The notes: a model not told the origin generated them from the sequence alone. Counted from the first letter of the stretch, positions 33,319 through 46,425 are shown. The stretch is 64,000 bases of DNA from Hofstenia miamia (GCA_900660155.1 CABFPE010000246.1:354840-418839); one strand, 5' to 3'. Translations and numbers: made by a program.

Positions 33319-35555
33319 TGCATAGTGACAGAAGAAATGGCTTTTGAAACATTAAAGCCTCCTTCATTTGATATTGATAGTTCAAATATTGCAGTGGAAT
33401 GGTCGAAGTGGAAAAGAAATGTTATGCTCTTCATGGAAGCCATAAAAGTAGATGGGAAACCAGATAAAGTGAAAATTGGAATATTGCTTCAGTGCATTGG
33501 AGAGACTGCTAACGAAGTTTTTGATAACTTCAACTGGATAAGAACTGAAAGCAAACAAGATTTTCAATGATGTTTTGGAAAAATTCAATAAGTACTTTAA
33601 GCAAGGCACAAATCAAGAATTCGAAAGATTCTAATTTTTCAAGATGTCAAGATCTAATTGTAAAATTGACCAATACGTTAATATGTTGAGAACCAGGCAA
33701 GGAATTGCAATTTCGGTCAGCTTGAAGATAGCCTTATTCAAGACCAAATAATTTTTTTCAATACAAGATACACGCCTTCAGGAAAGGCTGCTTAGAGAGC
33801 CAAACATTGATCTCCAGAAAACGACTCAATTTTGTCATGGCTGCGGAAGAAACTATGGAGCACTTAAAACAGATTCAAAACGAAGACAAAGATTCAACCA
33901 TAATCAAGAAGTTGACAAAATTCGACGCAAAAGAAATCTTCAAATAAGTAAGTAACCTCAGTTAGAATGTTGACAATGTGGTAGGAAACACTTGCCCCGA
34001 AATTGTCCAGCTTTTGAAAAAATGTGCTACAAGTTTGGTAAGACAAACCAAAGTATACAGCACTTACAACCCCACTAAGATATCGATTGAAAAAGAATTC
34101 CCCATTTGTATGGAATCAACAACATAAGACTGCTCTAGATCACTTAATCCACCACTTAACACCTGATCCAGTATTGAGACACCTTGTCAACAAGCTCCCT
34201 GTTATCATTCAGGCAGATTCCACAAAGTCAGCAATTGGAGCATGCCTTAATCAAGAGAAAACCCTGTCACATATGCAGCAAGCTTGATGAGAAATACTGA
34301 AGAAAACTATGCACAAATTGAAAAAGAACTATTTGCAATTACATATGGGTGTACCCATTTTCACCAATGCTCCTATGGAAGAAAAATAATTGTAGAATCT
34401 GATCACAAATTGCTTGAAAGTCTGCAGGTTAAACCTTTGTCAATCTGTTCCCCTCAAGTTCAAAGTTTTTTTGTGATTCTGCAGAAATATCTTTCATTGG
34501 AAATACAGTACAACCTGAAAAGCTGTTGTTCTTAGCAGAAACATTATCAAGACTTATTTTTCCAACAAAATCCACAGGTGAATTGGAAAAAATATTGCAA
34601 ATAGCAGTTCACTCATTACCAACTCCAGAGCAACTAAACTTAACATTTATTCGCAAGGAACTTTTAAAAGACCCAGAAATGAATGAACTCCTCAAATTCA
34701 TACAAACAAAATGGCCTAAAAAAGGCGTCTTAAATTCTGTGAAATGAAAAATTTAGAGAAGATTAAACATGAGCTACACATCAAAGATGACATTGTCATG
34801 TGTTGTTTTACAGTATTTATACCAACTACTCTTTGAAACCAGGTGATCAAAATAGTGCATGGAGCCCACATGGGAATCATAAGGACAAAGAAATTGGCAC
34901 GAAAATTCTTATTCTGGCCACAAATGTCCAGACAATGCTGCAGAATGTACCAAGCCAGGCAACAAAAAGAGCCCATAATCTACCATGAGTGACCCAGACT
35001 CCTGTTTTTCAAAATTGGTCTAGACATTGCCAAAATTGCAAGCAAGAAATATTTAATATGTGTGGATTAATACTCAAGATTCATACAGTGCTGTCAACTA
35101 AACAGAAAATGCATGCAATCAGTAATAGAAAAGATGAGGGATATTTGTTCAGTCCATGGAATCCCTCAAAATGTTGTAGCTGATAATAACCCTTTTGTTT
35201 CTACTGATTTTAAAGTATTTACAGATAGATTAGGTATAACTCTATGCCATAGCAGCCCTAGATATCCTCAGGCCAATGGAATTGCTGAAAAAGCAGTGAA
35301 AACATTTAAAAATATCTATACAAAAAGCAGTGATTACAGAATGGCAATTATGGACTACAATAACATGCCATTGTCCTTCTGTGAATATTCTCTGTCCCAA
35401 TTACTGTATAGCCGTTGCTTAGAGTTAGTGACTATTTTGACAAAGGCCTTGCTAAAGCCAAAAACTGTTTCACAACAAAAATTTACAATGATAGAAAATA
35501 AATATTAGATATTTCAGAAAGTTCCAACACATTGAAAAACACAAGTTTTCATAGT

Positions 35556-36940
35556 TTTTTTGCCAGTTTGATTATTGATAAAACACCACAATATTAAGTC
35601 TAGGACAGGAAAAAAATCAAAAGTTCAGATAATTAGCATTATGCCATGTTAATATATACCTTATTATAACAACCCCTTTCAGGATACGTACACATAATAG
35701 TACAAACNTTTTTTTGCCAGTTTGATTATTGATAAAACACCACAATATTAAGTCTAGGACAGGAAAAAAATCAAAAGTTCAGATAATTACCATCACAGTC
35801 TATCACTTTTTGCCAATGTGTGGGCAAACCTCCAATGCCTTTGCAGTAGAATGCTGGTGGTTTGGATTTTAAGAAATTGATGAGCCAGAGTTTCATCTCC
35901 TCTTCATTGGTAAACACCTTGTCATGGATGTCATTCTCAAGAGAGTGGAACAGGTGAAAGTTAGACAGTGTGATATCTGGACTATAGGCCAGATGGGGCA
36001 GGATTTTGCAGCCCAGATCCAAGAGTGTCTCCCTCATGATCTTTGCAATGTGCGCTGGGAATTGTCATGAAGAAAAAGAACATGCATATGCTGGGGGAGC
36101 TTCTGACACATTTCATCCACCAGCTTCCACATTTGATTGCAATAATAAGCTGCAGTAAGGCTTGTGTTGGGTGGAAGCATCTTCCAATAAATTACTCCAT
36201 GTGCATCCCACTAAACACAGAGTATCACCTCCTTCAGGTGAAGTCCTGCTTTCAGTATTGCTGGAAGTGTTGTACCAATGTCCACCCACTGTTGTCTGTG
36301 CTTGATGTTCACATGCAGCACCCATTTTCATCTCGAGTAACAATATCAGTAAGCCAGTTGGTTGAGCACTGCCTGGACAGAAGACAAGTGGCTATCTTGG
36401 CACATTGTTGTTTATGAAGATCAGTCAATTTGTGCAAAACCCATGGTCCAAGTTTTGACTGTTTGCTGATTGCAATCAGATGCTCATGAACAGTACTGTT
36501 GGATCTTCCAAGTCTAGTCGCAATTTCATGAGTTGTTTGCTTTGGGTTGGCTTCAACCAGGTTGTGCAGTTCCTCATTTTCAATAGTTTATGGTCTGCCA
36601 GAGTTGGGCTGGTCTTCAAGTATCAGTTTGTGTAGTCTGAAGCAAGCAAACCACTCCTGTGCTGTTATTACAGAGACAACTCCTTCTCCAAATTCAGCAC
36701 ACAAGGTACAACTGGATTCATGAGCAGAGATGCAGGAGAGAAAGTCATAAAGTAGACAACCATGAATATTTGTTTTCTTGACCTGAATTTTTGAAGCCAT
36801 GCACACAGAACGCTTGTCTGAAATGATTGCTATGATGCACTACCAAAGTCTGATGAGTTATTTTACCAATTACACTCTCAATTGCTGTGATTAAAATTGA
36901 TTCCACTTGATACAAATAAACAATTTGATATCTTAAAACC
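35556..36940 (-). mobile_element. Mariner-family DNA transposon, decayed
   Basis: On the - strand the transposase is recognisable from its N-terminus (about 36806: ASKIQVK... then the second HTH, WFACFRLHKLILEDQPNSGRP) to its C-terminus (about 36037-35771: ILPHLAYSPDITLSNFHLF, FTNEEEMKLW, FYCKGIGGLPTHWQKVI). The catalytic triad region is DD34D-type by family; HLAYSPD keeps the final Asp. Several stops and frame changes make it inactive. Ends are approximate because the left end is disturbed by the duplication around the N at 35708. Confidence 0.8.
35557..35789. repeat. 80-bp duplication across a single N
   Basis: The mariner end sequence (TTTGCCAGTTTGATTATTGA and following) occurs at about 35557-35634 and again at 35709-35789. 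Between them, ending at the N, is a 70-bp piece of the 10.6-12.5 kb transposon family. This looks like a contig end with a foreign tail. Confidence 0.8.
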
Positions 36941-37469
36941 ATGAAGCAGCTCTTAAACTATTGTAATTTGATGAAAAAAATTTTACAATGCACAAGAACT
37001 TTCCAAATGACCCAATACAAGTCATCACAAGCAAAATTCTACAATAGAAAATCATGGATGCTAGACGAGCTAAAACCTGGAATGATCATCCATGTGGTAT
37101 CTCTAGGGAACTCCATTGGGACAGTTGTAAAGAAAGTGAATACACTAACATCATATGTCATAAATATAAACAGCCACCTCATTTGAAGAAAACAATTACT
37201 CTTGATTCACTTGGGAAGGTCTTCTAAACCAGTTGGATTAACTAGCTTTCTTGACAATTATGATGATTTCTTTGAAATGAAAAGAAAAAATGATGGCAGC
37301 AATGACCTGTCAAGAGATGACGTTGCCACACCTCAAAGTATAGCTTTGCCAGGAAATTCATCTATTGGGAATCAAAGACCACAGAGAAATAGAAGGCCTC
37401 AGCAACTATATGGATGCCCAATCAACTGTTACAATTCCATCTCTTGAATAGGTGAGTAAGAAGGGAGGA

Positions 37470-37659
37470 TGTCACATGATGTTAATGAATACATTTACCT
37501 CAACACAAGCCTTGATGATTAACACCTTGAGAACTGTAACTTCATAGTCACAACTTAATGAGTGGTCCCTGCCAATTGGTGACATTTGTAATTTGTATAT
37601 ATGCCTATTGTAACATGCACTTTTTAAAACAGCATTTTACTTAGCTATTGTTCTAATCA
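37470..37659 (+). repeat. 3' LTR of the Ty3-type fossil
   Basis: Same length and ends as the 5' LTR, preceded by the polypurine tract. CpG-poor relative to its partner. Confidence 0.85.
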
Positions 37660-38921
37660 TAGTTTCCTAAAATAGGTTTTTATCAAATTTGCAAAAGTTT
37701 GGGGTCCCAAATGTGGAGAAATTAAAAATTTGCTTAATAAATAAAAAGAACAATTCTATATGTAAAAAACATCATGTCCTCTCCATTTTGAGATTTTACT
37801 GTAATTCTGTGCAGACCTCTTTTATAAACAATAAAGAGTGTGCGTTTTTTAAATGTAATGCTGTGAAATTGCAGCAAGTTTACTATTTATTTAAAGTGAA
37901 TTAGAGCTTCAATGCTGACTTTGCTATGTCTTGAGCTTAATAGCCTTCTGAGCTGCTTGATTTTACCTAGAAACCTCAATATACCAAGTTCTAAGCTGAA
38001 ATAACATTTTATGTAGTCTATTGGTTCTGGATAGAGCACTAGTGTGTTACAAAGCTCTAGATAGATGCTAGTATTAAAACTTTGACTCAAAACCACCAGA
38101 GGGGAAATTTTTGAATATTATTCACAAAACTTGCTGAAGATAAGGCCAATTGTCTGGTAATAAAAAATTATAGTACTAAGAGTAACAGAAAAATCAGTCT
38201 TTGCCTTGAAGCTTAGCTTTTTTCTAATTGCACAGTTTTCCTGGCAAATTTATGTTTCAGATATCCAATTCTCTTGTACAGTTGAAACCAGTAAATATCA
38301 TTTATGAGATCAATGTGTAAATGTTGCATAGGATGTTTTCAAATGTCTTTATAATATCATTTTTTCAATTGCTCTTGATAATGAAGGGAAAGGAATATGC
38401 TCAATTAGAGTTAAAATTTCTCAACAATAATCACAATGTGGTTTATTTTAAGTTTTATGCTCATTAATGGCATAAATCTACCAACAATATGTGTGGATGT
38501 GCGAAATTCTTAAGCTATTTTAATGCCCTTTCAACAGTTATACCTAACTTGTGATTTTGTGATTTTTAAGGGAGGTGGAGTCCTAGAATATTTTCAATAG
38601 GTTATATATATATGCACATGACAGCTAGTGTTATTCTTTTTAAGGCACCTATTATTAATGAGTAGTGGAAAATTTTGAAAATAAGAATTTTATCTTATAA
38701 AAACCACTAAAAATTGGGGATTAAGGGTAAAAATAAATTATATTTATCACTATTTATCAGCAGTTGTTAAATTGGAGGATAAAATATTTTCTCAAGTTTT
38801 CAGGCAAAAAATTGCAATCCTTGCAGAAAATTTCCTGCAGAAGAGAAAAGCTTCTTTCAACTGAACATGGCATAGCAGTTCACAACTGTATTTTTGATTG
38901 TGAATACTGATATCTGGCATA
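37660..38921. other. Intergenic sequence, no features seen
   Basis: AT-rich and CpG-poor; no coding signal or repeat recognised. Confidence 0.4.
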
Positions 38922-38925
38922 GTAC

Positions 38926-39822
38926 TGTAGAGTCACTTGGGGCCTCTTTTATTTTTATTTTCAATCTACAGGCACTCTCAAATTAATTCGGTGCTATTCT
39001 GTTAATCAATTGATAATTTTGTTCATTTTGTGATTATTTTGAACCTAAGTTTAGAACTTAATGATTGTCCCCTTGCAGGTTTTGTATTACATGTAATTGC
39101 TCAGTTAATCTGCAAGGGAAACTAACTTTTGTAAAGAACAGTAAATATTTACCTACTTTTTGTATAAAAAGGGCATACCATTGTAAGCAAGACAAAAATA
39201 AATTTCGTTCTCACTGGATACCATTTGCTTTTTATTTTTATTATATTTCATTAACCATTTTAGCTCTGGTATGAATTGTATAATAATGAAATTGTAAGAT
39301 CTGGTGATAATGTAGGAGAACTCTGCTGTGCCTGGAGTGGTCACTCACCCCTTGACAGATGTGAGCCTATATTGTGGTTGCTTTAGGGCTATGTATGGAG
39401 ATAGGAAATAAGAGAACTACTGTCTATCAATTGAACATGCACAAATTTAATACACACCTTGAATATACTATGCTGTTTGCAAACATGAATACGTGGTAAC
39501 TACACGCTTTTTAATATCTTATTACATGAGCTGAGTAGATAAACCCAGAGATAAATTATTTGTATTGAGCTAGAAATTACAACTTGAGACACACAATTAG
39601 CACCTTGGGTTTGTAAGGATGGATTCTAAATGCTTGGCTTTGGCATGATGCAGTGTGAATTGGTCGCTACTTTAACCACCTTGGAATTACTTTTTTTCTA
39701 CAATGAAATTGGTGAATTACCAATCTTCTATTGTTTTGTTAGAGCATGGGATGCTCTCGGCGATGGTAATCTTCTGCAACCTTCATACTGCTTGAGCTGC
39801 TAGATGCACCTGTGATTCTACA
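38926..39822 (+). repeat. Solo LTR of the 10.8-kb element family
   Basis: 897 bp, TGTAGAGTCACTTGG...GATTCTACA, collinear with the LTRs at 45508 and 55345 (shared ACATGAGCTGAG, CTTGAGACACACAA and GGCATGATGC blocks). It is flanked by a perfect 4-bp direct repeat GTAC (38922-38925 and 39823-39826). Old fossil; no internal region. Confidence 0.9.
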
Positions 39823-39829
39823 GTACAAT

Positions 39830-41000
39830 TGATTATATTCAGCAAATCATTTTACTTGATTCTTTGTTGGATATAGTCCCAAAGTGCCCATCAATCTTTT
39901 TTGAAATCAAAGCATTGCAATTCATTGTATGAATTATTTGCAGGATTATATTTTTTCTGTCAATTCTATTTCTAGATCTATGCCTCTGATTGCTGTGTTG
40001 ACACAATCTATGAGTTCCTCCATAATTTTCAATGACAGCACTATTGTTCAAATATATGACAAATAATGTGCATAGTATCCAATGACAGCTCTCAGCCATG
40101 TACTCCATCTTGTAGTCATTGGAATAGGTGCACTATCAATTTCATTAAACAAATGTTTAGGCAGCCTTTTAAGTGGTCACCAGTTTATCAACATTCTTCA
40201 ATTTGCTTCTGATCTTCTCAGCACAATTATGGAGTAAATGTGCTACACATGTCAAATGAAAAGTCATGAATAAATGTTCTTAGGATATTTATCACAGCTT
40301 CCATATATTCAGCAGTGGCAGAGGGTAGTAAAACAAAATTGTTCCTTGATATCTTAAATTTTTCAAGGCCTCATGAATAGCATGATTTGGCATGCCCTCT
40401 AGCTTGTCACACACTAGTGCAAAAACAGGATCTGGAGCTGTAATATTATCTCTAAGAATGTTAAAGTACTTTATGCAATTGATATCATATTCATTGACTA
40501 CCAGGAAGACTTCCTTATCATTTGAATACTTATGACATGAGCTTCTTCATTATCTGCAAATTGTTTCACTTTGTGCTGGGCAGTTGTCTTATGATCATCT
40601 CATATCTAGGCATAATGTCTGCATGGCAGTGTATCTCATATTTTTCACTCATGTGTTGGCTGCTGAAATGTATTTAATGCCTTTTCAGCAAAGTCTTTGT
40701 TCAGTAGACCAATAAAGGTTCTTACTGTCTTGATGAACAATGCTGTGAACTTGTGTCAATATGTCATTTGTGGGTTACCATATTTCTATGGCTTTGCATA
40801 ACAAATTTCTCTTCATGATTCATTGCACAAGGTGCAGAACACTTTGTCATATAAAGTCAGTTGGCAAGTCCTGCAATTTCAATGATCTTTATGTTCTCAA
40901 TCATGCATTAACATTCTGTGAAGCTAAAAACAGAAGACTATATATGCATTGCAAAACTTTTGCAATGCACAGTGCTGATTGGCTCTGCCACCATATTACA
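39830..41000 (-). pseudogene. hAT-like transposase relic (BED-finger/CGGBP1-like type)
   Basis: On the - strand, in several frames: a zinc-finger-like LTLYDKVFCTLCNES (about 40850-40800), LNKDFAEKAL further on, NNFVLLPSATAEYMEAVINI matching the LLFLSDAAPYM.KA motif (about 40340), and LFNEIDSAPIPMTTRWSTWL matching the TRWGTWL motif (about 40150-40095). Many stops; clearly dead. Family assignment rests on motif order only, and it may have been cut by the solo LTR next to it. Confidence 0.5.
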
Positions 41001-41399
41001 CCATTTATAAGAAGGCCCTGGTTTATCATTGTGCATATTTCTTATAAATATCCCAATTGGTAAGCAAAACAGCAACCAATTACTAAGAAATAACCAATTT
41101 CCAACACTGATTTTACTCAATTGACTTTATTTCACAAATTGCCAATTTTGATATTATTTTTGAAAAGTGTTAATTTTACTATATTTATACCATATTGACC
41201 CTATTGACTTTGCACATTTAAGAATTCTGTACTGATAAAGTCATAAGCAAATCAGAAGAGTGATCAACTGAAAATTATAATTTCATTTTTATGACACAAA
41301 ATTCCATAAAGACCAATACTTAACATCATGAAACTGCAGGATGAGAAACTAAAGGTAGATATTAATGCAGCAACTTTTTGCTGAATGTTTTATCAATTT

Positions 41400-41590
41400 T
41401 TAATTATTATTATTAGAAGAAAGGGCAAACTAAAAAATAGCAGCAGCCAAGTTCTCATTCTATCTAAATGGTAATCCTTACAAACATTAACAAATATTGG
41501 AAGAAGATATTAAGAGGTCATATGCATTGCTAATAGGAAACTTTAAGCTATATTTGGCTTCAAAAATAATTCTAAATCAAGGTAAATGAC
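41400..41590 (+). other. Gag relic of an LTR element
   Basis: A short stretch resembles the Gag region of the 10.8-kb fossil (FSFYL.G.PY, then RSYALLIGNFKLY compared with NYQLLISYFEDHY). Broken fragment without recognisable LTRs nearby. Confidence 0.35.
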
Positions 41591-42059
41591 TATTAACAAA
41601 TGTTGTGGCATGATACCCAAGGGTGATTGATTTGTATTTTACTAGTTAAATAAGACAGGACCCTTCCCATAAATCTGATTGGCCCACACAGGAGAGGGGA
41701 GTGGTGTAATTGGTGATTCATGAATATGAGATGTTGAAAATGATTCATAAACAAGGACTGGATTATTTGACACAATTTTCTAGTGACTCACTATTTTGCA
41801 TACACATTTGTTTTACTTTATTACATGCATGCCTGTTTTTTTGTTAGTATACATAACATTATTAGCTGACTAATTGTGATACAACATTACCTTTGTTGAC
41901 TAATGGGGAAAGTTGAATTAAGTTTTGCAAATGAATAATTTCTTTATCTGTAAAAAATTCCATGCATCTTTAATGAATAACCTATCTATAAAATCTATTA
42001 ATTCATTTTCACTAATAGATATGTCTTTTTGCTAATACAAAACAGGAAATACTTTTTGT

Positions 42060-43005
42060 AAAACAATTACAGGCAAATGAAATTAGACTTACATGATAAA
42101 AGCAAACTTGTTTTCTGAAAAAATTGAACAGGGTTTATGGAAAAAAGTGCAATTTCATTTTTTAAAAAATTATACACACAATGCTATTAGAAGCATTTAC
42201 ACATGTATATGCTTTCTTTATATCATTAGTTTTACAAAGTTGTAAATTTTACATCTCTCTCTTGTTATGCATTACTTAACTTTCACATTTCTTTCAGTTT
42301 ATTACATATTTTTGGTTTTTACATGCTGCAGACTGTTACATCTTTTTTCAACTTGGCAAAACTTTTTTAGTTTATTTGACTCATGGCTCTTACATGTATG
42401 TATATATATATTTACATGACTTCACTGCTTTATAAATTACAATTAGTTACTCACTTGGTATGGAATTATTGTGTGAATGCATTCTCCAATTTTTCTTCAT
42501 CATATTGTAGTTGTCATAGAAATGAGAACACATTATTCTATCCAAAATAAATCACACTCTTATGCCAACTTCACTTTTCTAAATGCATAGATGCTTGTTT
42601 TCCAGAAAATTAAACATGGTTTATGGAAAAAGACATAATCTCATTTCTAAAAATTATGGATGCAATCCTATTAGTAGTATTTATTTCCATGCACTCTTCC
42701 TGTCTCTTTTATTCTGTGTTTCTTTTGATTTATACAGATTTCCTGGGTTTTACCTATTGTTGATTGTTACATCTTTTGTTGACTTTGCACATCTTTTTCA
42801 GTTTATTTTGTTTATGGCTTTTTCATGTTTGTAGAATTTTGCATGACTTCTCTGCTTTCACTGCTTTGTAAATTGGTATGGAATTAATGTATGATTTCCT
42901 TCTCTACTTTTTTCTTGTTTTGTAGTGGCCATAGAAATCAAAACATGCTATCCAAATGATTCATCACATTAATTGGTCTATTCAAATCACACTCCCATAT
43001 TGAAA
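42060..43005 (-). repeat. Two tandem copies, inverted and diverged relative to the 17.2-18.9 kb repeat
   Basis: Copies at about 42060-42570 and 42590-43005 share ...GGTTTATGGAAAAA, CATAGAAAT(G/C)A(G/A)AACA and TTGTAAATT blocks. The reverse complement of 17214-17500 aligns along both (TTTACATGATAAA, ATACATGCTTTC, GTTACATCTTTT.TCAACTTTGCA). CpGs of the left-hand family members are absent here. Confidence 0.7.
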
Positions 43006-43009
43006 TCAT

Positions 43010-44070
43010 CTTTCTAAACATTTAAATGCTTGTAAATGGGCAAAAAGACAGTAAACATTGTAATATTCATAATTAAAAAATATAGAAGCATGGTATTTAG
43101 AAGAAAGGTCACTAAAAATTTTGAGAAACAAACACCATTTAATAATGTAAATAATGACAAACAAGATGTATACAATCACATAGCATAAATTCATTTAAAG
43201 CAGAAATGTAAAAACATGCTGGGTTAAATGTAAAATACTATAATATATATAGGCAAAGAAAACAAAAGATGGAAAAGAATGCTACAATGAATTGCTAAGA
43301 AATTTGTAAGACAAGTATAAACAATAATGTTTCTTGAAAAAGTGAAAATCAATGGTATGTTCAATATAGCAAAAAACTATGAATACAAAATTGCTTAACC
43401 ATAGTATAAACTCTACAATTACTTGAAGATTAAATACATATTCAGTAAATATCTTCCAAACATCAAGAGCAAGATTGAATATTGCTTAAAAATACAAATT
43501 TTATTAAGTGTTGCTCATTTATCTTTAAAAATACAATATTATTTTATTATTTATTAATAGAGCATTTCTTCTTGAATTTCTTTTTGTTTTTAGTTCATTC
43601 ACCATTCTGTTTCTTTCTTGAGTTGTTGTTTTGTAATTATAATCTATATGGAAAATAGAACATGGTTTTTTGACCAAAGTAAATTCACTCACCAATTGCC
43701 AGTTCATATATGGATATATACTGTATACATGGTTCTTCAGAAACTATGTTAAGTTCACTGACTACATTAGTATGACTTGGGCTCCATTATGTAGCACAAT
43801 TGACCTTTTAACCTTGGCAGGCTTGTCTGGCATGACTATGATGTAATTGTATACTTTGGTCATCTGTCTATCTCTGACGTGATTGGAATATATTCTTTTT
43901 TGCTAGCAAACAATTTTGTTTGCAGTCAATTGTTTAAAATTTAACCAATATTTGCAACTTTTAGCCATATCCTCTCATTATTCATGAATTAATTGTGGGT
44001 TATGACACATCAATAAGCACCAGTCAATCAATATTTAACAAATGTATGCAAATTGCTTTTGTAATTTCAG
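43010..44070. other. CpG-free AT-rich sequence, no features seen
   Basis: No CpG at all in 43021-43860 by direct reading. No ORF or repeat recognised. It would be intronic if the exon candidates on either side belong to one gene. Confidence 0.4.
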
Positions 44071-44185
44071 TAAAAAATTTTTTGTGAAAGCTTACAAAGT
44101 AAATGTCAAAACATTTAATAAAACCAGAACAAAAGGAACAGTGTCAGATATATTGAAACCCATAACAATTCATTTAACTTTGGAG
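44071..44185 (+). CDS. Candidate host exon, gene unknown
   Basis: Preceded by TTGCTTTTGTAATTTCAG, a good acceptor, and followed by GAG/GTAAAT, a fair donor. After one leading base it is open for 38 codons (KKFFVKAYKVNVKTF ... TIHLTLE) with protein-like composition and ends in phase 0. I recognise no family. It may be chance in AT-rich DNA; the flanking signals are the only support. Confidence 0.25.
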
Positions 44186-45010
44186 GTAAATCAAGTAATA
44201 AAAATATATATTTTGTGATCTCACAATAATGGTGAAATGTTTCTAAATCCAAATATATTGAAATTCTCTCTAATGCTATGCCTAAGAAACTCTATCAAGT
44301 TTAGATTTTATATCAAAAATTCTCAATCTATATGATTTTAAAATATTTATAAGGCAAATTGTGTTAAATCTGGTTTTCCAATTGATATTGTAAAATAAAT
44401 ATCTTATACTTGAATTCAATGAGAAAGCTGCCTTGGTGTATTTATTTCATTTTTATATTTTGCACAAGAAGTGTTGATTAATAAATCATTTTACTTCACT
44501 AACATTTTAGGTTTGTAGCATCTATAATTTACATAAGTTTGTAAATTGGGAAAAACATCTTGTAATAATAATTGAGATTTTTTTCAATATTGTGAAAAAA
44601 TTGTACTTTCATATGACTTAAAAATATTTTATTTAATAGTGATAATTTATAAATTGATTTAGATTTCATGATTATATTGTTTGTGATAGATTGTTTATTA
44701 ATTTGGTAAATAACAAACCTTATGATAGGATAGATTCAACATTTGAACAGTGGAATATAGATAAAAATTTATGTAATGTTGACCTTATCTGTGAAATAGT
44801 GAAAGTTTGTACAAATATGCATCTACATTTGATATAATTAAATTTCACATTGCTGACAGACAGTGAACTACACTAAAAGATTTCAAACTTGGTGGTGAGC
44901 ATTTTTTATAAATGATCTGCAACTTTTCACATGTTTGATTAACTTAGAAAAAGTATTAATGCTTTTTGTGATATTATTCTTAGTTTTATAGATATATTTT
45001 TAAAAAAACT
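44186..45010. other. AT-rich sequence before the satellite, no features seen
   Basis: Non-coding, CpG-free; it grades into the 72-bp satellite at about 45010. Confidence 0.4.
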
Positions 45011-45507
45011 TAATAAATTTGATTTTTTGATGAACAAATTTTACAGCATTTGCTTAAATTTTAATTGTTCATATGCTTCATTGTAAATAAAAACGTTTTA
45101 AATTGTAAATTTTTACAAAACCTGTTTAAATTGTAATTGTTTACATATGAAATCATAAATAATAATGTTTTAGGTTGTAAATTTTTACATAATTTGCTTA
45201 AATTGTAATTATTTATATATTTCATCATAAATTAAAAATGGATTTTTGTCTTAAATTTTGCAGGAGTTGTTTAAGTTCTAGTTGTTTATATGTTTCATTT
45301 TAAATTAATAATGTTTATGTTGCAAATTTTTAACATCAATAGCTTGAATTGTAATATTTTTTATATTTTATTGTAAATAAAAGTGTTTTTTGTTGTAAAT
45401 TTTTGACATCATTTCATTAAATTGTAATCATTTATATACTTCATCATAAGTAAAAAACGTTTTTTGAATATTTTACAGCATTTGCTTAAATTGTAATCAG
45501 TTTATAT
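45010..45507. repeat. 72-73-bp AT-rich satellite, left part
   Basis: Units built around TTTATATATTTCATTGTAAA then TAAAAATGTTTT. The TAAATAAAAA landmark recurs at about 45084, 45156, 45228, 45301, 45374 and 45447, so the period is 72-73. The array is cut at 45507 by the LTR fossil and resumes at 56286. Confidence 0.85.
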
Positions 45508-46407
45508 TGTAGAGTCACTCAGGGCCCCTATTTTGATTGTATTCTTTTGATTATTTTGGCACATAAAAATTAGAGTTAAGTCACAGTAACTTCATGATTT
45601 GTTGCTATCAATTGATATCAATTTCTTTTATGTGTTATTGCTCATATAATTTTGTGAGGGAACTCATGTGCAAGTTTTAAACATATAGCAGGTAATGTAG
45701 AGTTACTCGGGGAAATTTAGTGCCATTTATATCTTTTTATTTCGATCTAAATCAATTGTATTTTGACGTCACTATGATGTTCCTTTTTCGAGATTAGTTT
45801 TGTTGCTATCCCTTTTTTGTTAGTTTGATAATTTCTGCTTAAGATCCAGTAACAATTTGGGAGGAACTGCACTGGGTCTGGGGCAATAAATAGTCCTTAA
45901 CAATTACGGCCCACAATTGTGGCTGTTAGGGTATCTTTTTGTATAAAAAGTGAGAACACTGTAGCGAATGTTCAATAGAATTTGTCATTTCATACATGGA
46001 CTTAATAATAACACACTGCAAATATAATATGCCACTGGTGAATATGAATGCATGGTAATTATGTGCCTTTTGTTTTATTTATTTACATGAGCTGAGATAA
46101 TGAACTCTGAGAAAAATTGTTTATTTGAGCTAGAAATTAATACTTGAGACACACAACTATTCCCTTGGCAAGTAAGGACAGCTTCATGGATATGGCTCTG
46201 GCATGATGCCATGTGAATTGGTCACTGCTGGAAGTCTGTTGTCTATGGATAGTCTGTTATTTCTTTAAGTGAAACAATGAACCACCAATGCTTTTCTTTT
46301 GCTAGGACGTGGGTCACTCTCTACAATGGTATCCTCTGCAACCTTCAATCTAGCTTTTAAGTTTCTCAGTACTGCTGGAGTCGCCAGAGCTCACCCTTGA
46401 TTCTACA
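45508..46407 (+). repeat. 5' LTR of the 10.8-kb fossil
   Basis: 900 bp, TGTAGAG...TTCTACA. A second LTR-start-like motif, TGTAGAGTTACTCGGGG, lies inside it at 45696, and the 130 bases after that differ from the 3' LTR, which suggests a mosaic origin. Confidence 0.88.
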
Positions 46408-46425
46408 TGGTGACCCTGACATGAT
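46408..46425 (+). promoter_or_regulatory. Primer-binding site, tRNA-Trp type
   Basis: TGGTGACCCTGACATGAT directly after the 5' LTR; the reverse complement of a tRNA-Trp 3' end including CCA is TGGTGACCCCGACGTGAT, a match at 16 of 18 positions. Confidence 0.7.

Larger units (their letters stand above)
33129..37659 (+). mobile_element. Ty3-type LTR retrotransposon fossil (Mag/K02A2.6-like), mariner inside
   Basis: Two 190-bp LTRs (33129-33318 and 37470-37659), both TGTCAC...TAATCA, flank the element; a purine tract AAGAAGGGAGGA precedes the right one. Parts by similarity: Gag from about 33325 with a zinc-knuckle remnant near 33970, RNase H-like sequence about 34080-34430, and integrase about 34620-35500 and 36941-37200. 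By eye the LTRs differ at about 12% of positions, so it is old. It is broken in many places (of the order of ten or more breaks). A mariner copy interrupts the integrase region. I found no clear target-site duplication. Confidence 0.8.

Noticed and set aside
41593-41775. 60-codon - strand frame
   Set aside because: No motif, no splice signals; chance frame in AT-rich DNA.
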